The notes beneath the pieces are model-generated. The model searched no databases and was not told the DNA's origin. It was given only the letters and a program-made list of their open reading frames with translations. A stretch of DNA of 64,000 nt from Papilionanthe hookeriana x Papilionanthe teres (taxonomy: Eukaryota > Streptophyta > Magnoliopsida > Asparagales > Orchidaceae): the NCBI GenBank assembly GCA_022702705.1, contig CM040425.1, positions 7,456,001 to 7,520,000 on the forward strand. The letters are read 5' to 3'. Positions 57,740-64,000 of this stretch are shown here, one piece after another (position 1 is the stretch's first letter; each line of letters begins with the position of its first letter). A program made the position numbers and the translations under genes.

Positions 57740-58592
57740 CTGTGGGCTGATCCCCAAAAGAGATTAAATCCTATCATGAAAGATGTTGTTAAGAAAGAAA
57801 TTTTAAAATGGTTGGACGCTAGAATTATCTACCCTATTTCAGATAGTGCATGGGTTAGTCCTATTCACTGTGTTCCTAAGAAAGAGGAGTAACTGTGACT
57901 ATTAATGAGAAAAATGAAATGATACTAACAAGACAAGTTACAGGGTGGCGAATATGCATTGATTATAGAAAATTAAACCTTGCCACAAGGAAAGATCATT
58001 TTCCACTCCCTTTTCTAGATCAAATGTTGGATAGACTGGCTGGGCATAAATAATTTTGTTTTCTGGATGGCTATACTGGCTACCACCAAATTCAAATTAC
58101 TCCTGAGGATCAAGATAAAACTATGTTGACTAGTCCTTATAGTATGTTTGCTTTTAGAAGAATGCCCTTTAGTTTATGTAATGCCCCTGCTACAGTTCAG
58201 AGATGTATGATGGCTATTTTTTGTGATTTGATTGAAAAAGGGATTGAAGTTTTTATGGATGACTTTTCACTATTTGGAATTTAGTTTGAATCATGTTTAG
58301 AACATTTATCTAAAGTTCTAAAATGCTGTGAAGAAACTAATTTGGTCCTTAATTGGGAAAAATGCCAATTTATGGTAGCAGGAGGAATTGTTTTGGGACA
58401 TCGGATTTTAGAAAAAGGTTTGGAGGTAGATCCTGCAAAAATTCAAGTTATATCTAATTTACCTTGCCCAACCAATGTAAGGGGAATTAGAATTTTTTTA
58501 GGACATGCTGGATTCTACAGGCTTTACATCAAAGACTTTTCAAAGATTACAAAACCTTTATGTCGTTTACTTAAAAAGGATGCAATTTTTTA
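57740..58592 (+). pseudogene. Athila-3 reverse transcriptase
   Basis: In order: RLNPIMKDVVKKEILKWLDA, WVSPIHCVPKK, GWRICIDYRKLN, KDHFPLPFLDQMLDRLAGH, DGYTGYHQIQI, RRMPFSLCNAPATVQRCMM and the active site FMDD (58252-58263). The thumb side follows (LNWEKCQFMVAGGIVLGH, FLGHAGFYRLYIKDFSKI). Stops or shifts lie at about 57890, 58050, 58283 and 58590. The catalytic pair DD is intact and Phe replaces the common Tyr, as in many Athila copies. Inactive because of the stops. Confidence 0.9.
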
Positions 58593-59115
58593 ATTTTGAT
58601 GATGATTGCCTCAAAGCCTTTGAAACATTAAAAGAAAAATTAATTACTGCACCTGTAATAATTTCACCAAATTGGGAAAAAACTTTTGAATTAACGTGTG
58701 ATGCTAGTGATTATGCTATTGGTGCTGTTTTAGGTCAGCAATATGATAACATTTTCAAAGTAATTTATTATGCTAGTAAAACTCTTAATGAAGCTCAAAT
58801 TAATTATACCACTACCGAGAAAGAGTTATTAGCTATAGTATTTGCCTTCGATAAATTTCGATCATATTTAATTGGAACTAAATGTGTGGTGCATACTGAT
58901 CATTCTGCTATTAAATACTTAATGAAGAAAAATGATGCAAAACTGAGACTGATAAGATGGATTCTTCTTTTGCAAGAATTTGGATAGTAGATAGGAAGTG
59001 TTCTGATAATCAAATTGCTGATCAATTGTCCAGGCATGAAATTGAAAAACCTCTCTGTGATATTGAAGAAATTAATGAACATTTTCCTGATGAAAAACTG
59101 TTCATCGTTAAATAA
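58593..59115 (+). pseudogene. Athila-3 RNase H
   Basis: Shifted one frame from RT. FDDDCLKAFETLKEKLITAP leads into RNase H: FELTCDASDYAIGAVLGQ (catalytic Asp), VIYYASKTLNEAQINYTTTE (catalytic Glu), VHTDHSAIKYLM (catalytic Asp). It then breaks at 58985 (tagtag) and resumes with NQIADQLSRHE (last Asp, near 59010-59040). It is a single RNase H with no second archaeal-type copy, as expected for Athila and in contrast to copies A and B. Confidence 0.88.
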
Positions 59116-59139
59116 TTACGTGTTCTGTGGTATGCAGAC

Positions 59140-60340
59140 ATAGTAAACTTTATTGTTAGTAATATTATACCCTATGGTTTGACATACCATGAAAAAAAGA
59201 AATTTATGTCTGATGCTAAGACTTATTTTTTGGATGACCCATTTTTATATAAACAAGGAAAGGATCTTATAATTTGAAGATTGGTATCTTTGGAAGAGAC
59301 TTATGAATTTATTCGTAAATTTCATGATTCTGATTATGGGAGACATTTTGGAAGTGATAAAACTGCATATAGAATATTACAATCAGGATTTTATTGGCCT
59401 ACAATTTTTAAGGATGTGAATGTTTATATTAAAAATTATGATAGATGTCAACGTGTAGGCAATATTTCTAAAAGAAATGAGATGCCCCTCAATTATATGT
59501 TGGAAGTTGAAATATTTGATGTTTGGGGACTAGATTTTGGACCATTTATACCATCTTTCGGAAATGTTTATTTTTGATAGCAGTAGACTATGTTTCCAAA
59601 TGGATTGAAGCTATTGCTTTACCTCAATGTGATGCTCAAAGTGTTGCAAAGTTCTTAGAAAAGAATATATTTTGCAGATTTGGAATACCAAGAGTAAACA
59701 TAACTGATGGGGGAAGTCATTTTAGAAATGTGATTATTTGGAAGTTAGCAAAGAAATATCATATTAATCATCGCATTGCTACTGCTTATCATCTGCAGAC
59801 AAGTAGTTTGGTTGAATTATCCAATCATGAAATTAAAAGAATATTGGAAAAATTGTTAACCCAAATAGAAAGTATTGAGCAATCAGACTGGATTATGCTT
59901 TGTGGGCCTATAGGACGGCTTACAGAACACATATAGGAATGTCCCCATATAGGCTGATTTTTGGAAAAGCTTGTCATTTACCATTTGAACTTGAGCATAA
60001 AGCATATTGGGCTATTAAAGAGTTCAATTATAATTTGAAAGATGCTGCTGAAAAGAGATTATTGCAATTAAATGAGTTTGAAGAAATAAGGAATGAATCT
60101 TATGAAAATGCTAAGATTTATAAGGAAAAGATGAAGTTATGGCATGATCAAAAGATTCTTACTAATAATCTTATACCAGGACAAAAAATTTTATTGTATA
60201 ATGCTAGATTAAGAATATTTTCTAGAAAACTTAAGTCCATGTGGATGGGTCCATTTATTGTGATAAAAGTTTATTCTTATAGAGCTGTAGATACTCAAGA
60301 TCTTAAGACTGGAAAAATATTTAAAGTTAACGGACATTGA
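59140..60340 (+). pseudogene. Athila-3 integrase
   Basis: Zinc-finger region 59281-59460: FHDSDYGRHFGSDKTAYRI and YDRCQRVG, where the first Cys of the CxxC pair is Tyr. Core: EIFDVWGLDFGPF (Asp 1), a frameshift at 59570, AVDYVSKWIEAIAL, ITDGGSHF (Asp 2) and VELSNHEIKRILEK (Glu). C-terminal piece 59900-60340: MWAYRTAYRTHIGMSPYRLI to MWMGPFIVIKV, the GPF motif, ending after FKVNGH. The DDE residues are present, but the zinc finger is damaged and the frame is broken at least three times. Confidence 0.88.
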
Positions 60341-60897
60341 CTTAAACCATATTTTTTAGTCAATAAATCTAAATCTGATAATAATCTGATGATGGGTCAC
60401 TCTGAATGAGGTCTGGGTATGTCAGTTGAAGACGTTAAAACAAGCGCTTTGTGGGAGGTAACCCATAATTATCGGTGTGCTTTGCTTTATGTTTGTTTTG
60501 TGTGCTTAGTTTACTTTGTTTGGTTTGTTTTTAAGTTTTTAGTAGTAGTAATTTGGAATTTTTAAACTATAGTAGAGTTTATTTGACCTTAATTGATGAC
60601 TTAGAGAAGTCAGAATGAAAATTTAGACACTTAGCAGACCTGTGCTAAATTGAGCACTGGTGGCTAAGCGCCGACTGGTTGGCGCTTAGGCACCGGAGTT
60701 ATAAAAAATGTGAAAAATGAGGTTCTAGAAGCTTAGATTGTGGGGGAGTAGTTTTGGAAGTTATTTTGGAGCTTTAAAATTTCTTGGGATAGATTTAGCA
60801 CTTCTCAAGTCTATAAAAAGAACATGATTTAAGAGAAACACTTGCCCCAAGTTCTATTTTCATTTCTGAGTCTTAAGAAGAGAGTTTTGAGTGCATC
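60341..60897 (+). other. Athila-3 post-pol region with hairpins
   Basis: Non-coding. It contains the conserved post-pol block (60433-60465: gttaaaacaagcgctttg, then TGGGAGGTAACCCA, a TGGG/CCCA stem) and, 190 bases on, the GC-rich hairpin (60659-60694) also present in the LTR. The rest is T-rich. A splice acceptor for the 3' ORFs may lie here, but I cannot pick one. Confidence 0.6.
60659..60694. repeat. GC-rich hairpin, second copy
   Basis: GGTGGCTAAGCGCC, loop GACTGGTT, GGCGCTTAGGCACC. Flanks match the LTR module (gcactggtggctaagcgcc; agtta after it). Stem nearly complete. Confidence 0.85.
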
Positions 60898-61380
60898 ATG
60901 TCTTCCTGGGAGAAGGAAATGCAGAAGAAGCAAGATTCTGACAAAATTAAGTTCATTAGTGATAGTGCTAAAGGATTATTCAATGGTTATCTCGCTGTTG
61001 CTATTCAAGATATTGCAGAAATGATTGCAAATATTGAAGCCCGAGTGACTTCAATGGAAGCAAAGATCAATGAAACTAATTTGAAGTTGGAACACATGGG
61101 ATGGCAACTCAAGATGCAATTCAGTCATTCAACGTATGTGGAAGAAGCAGATAAGGCGATGTTTGTGAAAAACAAATGGATTGAAGAAGAAGATGTAAGA
61201 ATGAACAATTATCTCCCATTCTATCAAATTTATATTCCAGAAGGGTCAAATGAGAATAATAGTGGTCCTGGATATAATCCGCCTAACGAAAAATGGAATT
61301 ATGAATGCTTTGTTCTTATTTGTTTAGTGTTCTTATGTGTTAGGTTTAGTGTTCTTGTGTGTTATGTTTGGTGTGATTAG
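60898..61380 (+). CDS. Small 3' ORF of Athila-3, coiled-coil protein
   Basis: An uninterrupted 160-codon frame (MSSWEKEMQKKQDSDKIKF...). Residues 30-80 look like a coiled coil (IQDIAEMIANIEARVTSMEA and onward), a mid part is acidic, and the last 30 residues are hydrophobic (CFVLICLVFLCVRFSVLVCY), which could be a membrane segment or simply T-rich 3' sequence read through. I do not recognise a family. It is the only long intact frame of this element, which is odd given the decay elsewhere. The T-rich tail suggests the original stop may have been earlier. Weakly similar short ORFs between integrase and the larger 3' ORF occur in Athila elements. Confidence 0.4.
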   Translation: MSSWEKEMQKKQDSDKIKFISDSAKGLFNGYLAVAIQDIAEMIANIEARVTSMEAKINETNLKLEHMGWQLKMQFSHSTYVEEADKAMFVKNKWIEEEDVRMNNYLPFYQIYIPEGSNENNSGPGYNPPNEKWNYECFVLICLVFLCVRFSVLVCYVWCD

Positions 61381-62108
61381 TGTTTATATTTAAGTATTAA
61401 TTAAGCCTGATGATGTGATGGTTACATCCTAGAGATGTATACTTATCAGTTTAAGATTAAAGTCTCTTGTATTTAGAGAATTTCATCCTTTATGTGTGGA
61501 TAGAAATTGTAGAGGTATCAAGTGTTATGTTTGTTTTAATATAAGTTTGTGTTTTTCTGAAATTTGTGTGGAATCAATGGATATTTAATTTTGATTTGGA
61601 ATATTGAAGATTTATGTGGGGAGAAATAAATATTTTGGAGTAATTAAGGGTGATTAACCAAGTGATTTAGTGCATATACCACGCTTAAGTGCGAGATTTC
61701 GTGGCTGAGCGCCGATAGTTCGCGCTTATGCGCCAGTTTGCGAAAATTGGTTTCCAACAGTTAAAAACCTAAAAAATGCCATAACCGCCCCATCGTCTTT
61801 AACCTTCAGTTTATCGCGAAAGAGAGCTTAGGGCATCATATTGTGAATCATTTAAGAGCTGATGTCAACAAAAATTGTTATATTTGGATTCCTTGAGGTA
61901 AGAGCACTACTCCTAGGTAAAAAATTTTAATTTTCACCATGTATGTTGAGTACATTGTGGAAAATCTTAAAATCACTATTCATGGTGAAAATTTGAGGAA
62001 AAACTTGAGAAGTTGCTTGGATTTAGTGAAAATATCTTTTGGAAGATATTTTAGCAAGTTTAGTTTGATTTTGGAATTTATGGTGAATTTTTTCGTGAAT
62101 TTTTAGAG
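61381..62108 (+). other. Inter-ORF region of Athila-3
   Basis: T-rich, no frame of note. It holds a third, decayed copy of the GC-rich hairpin (61700-61734; GTGGCTGAGCGCC...GCGCTTATGCGCC). An inverted repeat lies at 61935-61990 (tttcaccatg ... catggtgaaa). Confidence 0.6.
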
Positions 62109-63257
62109 ATGGCTCCAAAGTCAAAGCGTGCAAGAGAAAAGACAAGATTTGATTCTAACAAATTTGGTAGTACGAGGGCTAAGGAACGATACGTCGATGC
62201 ATTGCAGTCATGTAAGTTGATTCCTGAGCGAGTGTTTAGTAAACCAGGAGAGGTGATTGAAGAAATGATTGCAAAAAGGAACTGGGAGAATTACTGTTGC
62301 TTCTTCACTGTTGCTGTTGTTTCTATGGTTCGAAAATTTTATGTAAATTTTTCTGCTGCAGACGAGAATCAAATGATGGTTAGGAGGCATGAGGTCAACT
62401 TTTCTTCTGGGGCAATCAATGCTTTTTATGGACTACCTCTTGACATGTTTTGTTTTTATTCTAACTATCATCATACGGAAGGAGAATTAGATGAGATTAT
62501 AGAATTTCTGACTGATGGAAGAGGGTTATGGAAAATAACTAATGATAGAAGAGTGAACTTTCCTGCTTCCAAATTGAATGCCATTTCTAAGGCATGGCAT
62601 TATTTTATCTCATCTAAGTTGTTGCCTTCGAGCCACACTAGTGAAGTAACGAGAGAAAGAGCTGTGTTGAACCATTGTATTCAGCAAGGGAAGCCTATTT
62701 ACATTGGAGGAATAATTTATGAGTATGTTTTGAACTGTGCTAGATCAACCACTACTGCAGGTATGGGATTTCCTTCTTTGATTCATTCATTATGTGAATG
62801 ATCTGGAATGAAGTTTGAAACCTCGGAAGAGGTACTTCAACCATTGAGACCAATTACCAGTGTCAACGTTGGTGCTTACACTGTACATTCAGAGTTTGGT
62901 TAGAGAAGAGGATTTGGTAGGGCTTCTACTGCTTCTACTTCTGCTGCATCTACTTCTCGTGCTTCTACTTGACATGCATTATCATCTACTGATTCACAGA
63001 CTGGTTTATTAAGAAAAATTTTGAAAAAAGTGAGTCTTACTCGAGAGCATCTGAAAGATATGGATGGTAAGATGGATAATGTAGAAAGATATATTGTGCA
63101 ACATGATGAGTATGAGGAGAATTATCAGCAATATTTGGATAGACTGATTAGAGGTGATCAGAGTGCTGAGATGCCCCCTCATCCATTCTACATACCTTAT
63201 GTGACATATAGAGATTGCAACAAGCAGGATGATGATGATGATGAGGATGATGAGTAG
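62109..63257 (+). pseudogene. Athila 3' ORF (putative plant transposon protein domain)
   Basis: ATG at 62109 (MAPKSKRAREKTRFDSNKFG), a basic start, then a domain known from 3' ORFs of Athila elements (the family I recall as 'putative plant transposon protein domain'): CKLIPERVF, RNWENYCCFF, VVSMVRKFYVNFSAADEN, HEVNFSSGAINAFYGLPLD, NAISKAWHYFISSKLLPSSH, TSEVTRERAVLNHCIQQGKP. The first frame stops at 62799 (230 codons). The rest is readable past further stops (62900-62970) and ends with 63021-63257, which has a coiled-coil-like part and an acidic Asp-rich tail (DDDDDEDDE). No signal peptide or clear membrane segment is seen, so an Env role is not supported. Function unknown. Confidence 0.75.
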
Positions 63258-64000
63258 ATTTGTATTACTTGTTTTCGTTGTGGTGTTGTTATTGTTGTTG
63301 TTGATGTTTGTTTTGTTTAGTGTTTAGTTTGATTATTGTGTTGTGATATGAACCTTGATAGTATATAAAACTGTAGTTTGTATTAGTTTTTCTGTTATGC
63401 ATATTCAGATGTGTTTGTTGTTGCTTGTATTAATGTTTTATATGTTGCTTTGTGGTAGTGATGTGTATTAGTAAATGTTTTAATGTGTATGTTATGTCAA
63501 TGTTTTTAGTAGTGTGTATTTTAATTCAAAAACTGTTAGGAGATTATAAACCACTATTGGAAACTTCTACTTAGGAAATTACATGTTTAAAATTTTTCAA
63601 ATTCCACTATCATCTGTTATCTGTATCAGTGTGTTATTTTAGTTGGTGTGTATTTACTTTGAAAACCTCCACTACTGTAGAAGTCTTTTTGAAATTTTTA
63701 CTTTTCTTGTTATAAAAAGAAAATTGTTTAAGAAAACTGAATTTGATTTCATTTTAATCCTGTTATTTAAATTGTTATACTTGGATATTAGGATATTAAA
63801 AATTCCTGCAAGCATGATATGTCAGTTTTTATTTCTCACCCATGTATCATTTCTTATGCTTAAATGTTTTATCTTAACTAAAAATTAACGTTTTGGGGGG
63901 AATTTTAAAAACAAAGATTTTCAAAAAAAAAACAAACTAAAATTTTATTTGATTCTCAAGAATACTTAAAAATAAATCTTATTTTTGATTGAGAATAATT
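63258..64000 (+). other. Athila-3 3' UTR
   Basis: T-rich 3' region, with runs of gttgttgttg (63285-63310). Near the end, TTTTGGGGGGAA (63891-63902) looks like a polypurine tract, but no LTR start (TGATACACC) follows within the remaining 98 bases. The tract may be a second copy or the LTR may start just beyond the window. Open frames here are short and unsupported. Confidence 0.55.

Larger units (their letters stand above)
25015..64000 (+). mobile_element. Athila-3 (host of copy B; 3' LTR outside)
   Basis: A plus-strand Athila with 5' LTR, primer-binding site, gag interrupted at 27785 by copy B (GTTAA on both sides), and then the rest of gag, protease, RT, RNase H, integrase and two 3' ORFs. 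Without the 28.1 kb insertion, about 10.9 kb of the element is visible. It sits in the gag of copy A; the five bases before it are GTATG. All coding parts have stops or frameshifts. The 3' LTR should start soon after 64000. Confidence 0.88.

Noticed and set aside
62109..62801. Envelope protein for Athila-3
   Set aside because: No signal peptide, transmembrane segment or cleavage site visible; the motifs match the non-Env 3' ORF family of Athila.

Overview
The window is plant nuclear DNA made entirely of nested Ty3/gypsy LTR retrotransposons. I found no host gene, tRNA, rRNA or CRISPR array. The organism is a flowering plant, probably with a large repeat-rich genome. The evidence is two typical plant lineages (Athila, and Tat/Ogre-like elements with a second RNase H), AT-rich sequence, and CpG decay in the older copies. 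I cannot name the species.

Layout. 1-585: decayed LTR fragment. 586-2648 (-): Athila 5' piece (LTR, primer-binding site, gag start). 2649-5318 (+): Athila interior (gag, protease) that has lost RT-RNase H-integrase. 5319-7542 (+): a second Athila (complete LTR 5319-7192, primer-binding site, gag start) interrupted at 7542. 7543-25014 (-): copy A of a giant Tat-type element (7.2 kb 3' LTR, tandem-repeat 3' UTR, extra ORF, pol, truncated gag), cut off by the next insertion. 25015-64000 (+): a third Athila (LTR, primer-binding site, gag, then PR-RT-RNase H-integrase and two extra 3' ORFs), whose 3' LTR lies past the window. Its gag is split by copy B, 27786-55886 (-), a complete 28.1 kb Tat-type element with LTRs of about 7.47 kb and a GTTAA target duplication. 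The insertions therefore happened in the order Athila-1, Athila-2, copy A, Athila-3, copy B.

Main result. Both Tat-type copies carry, downstream of integrase, an extra ORF: a basic N-terminal part with a nuclear-localisation-like motif, fused to a 2-oxoglutarate/Fe(II) AlkB-type dioxygenase domain that closely resembles plant ALKBH9/ALKBH10 RNA m6A demethylases. A splice acceptor (branch-point-like CTGATC, pyrimidine tract, AG) sits a few bases before its ATG in both copies, which suggests expression from a spliced subgenomic RNA. Copy B keeps the iron-binding HxD...H residues and the active-site residues of protease, RT and integrase. Copy A has lost several of them. The working idea is a retrotransposon lineage that captured an RNA demethylase and may remove m6A from its own (or host) transcripts.

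Caution. Copy B is broken by many one-base frameshifts. Several fall where a CTG/CAG in copy A appears as CTCG/CGAG or CG in copy B, and changing these back restores the frame. The two LTRs of copy B differ from each other in the same way. This looks like an assembly or base-calling artefact at methylated CHG sites, so copy B may be more intact than it reads here.
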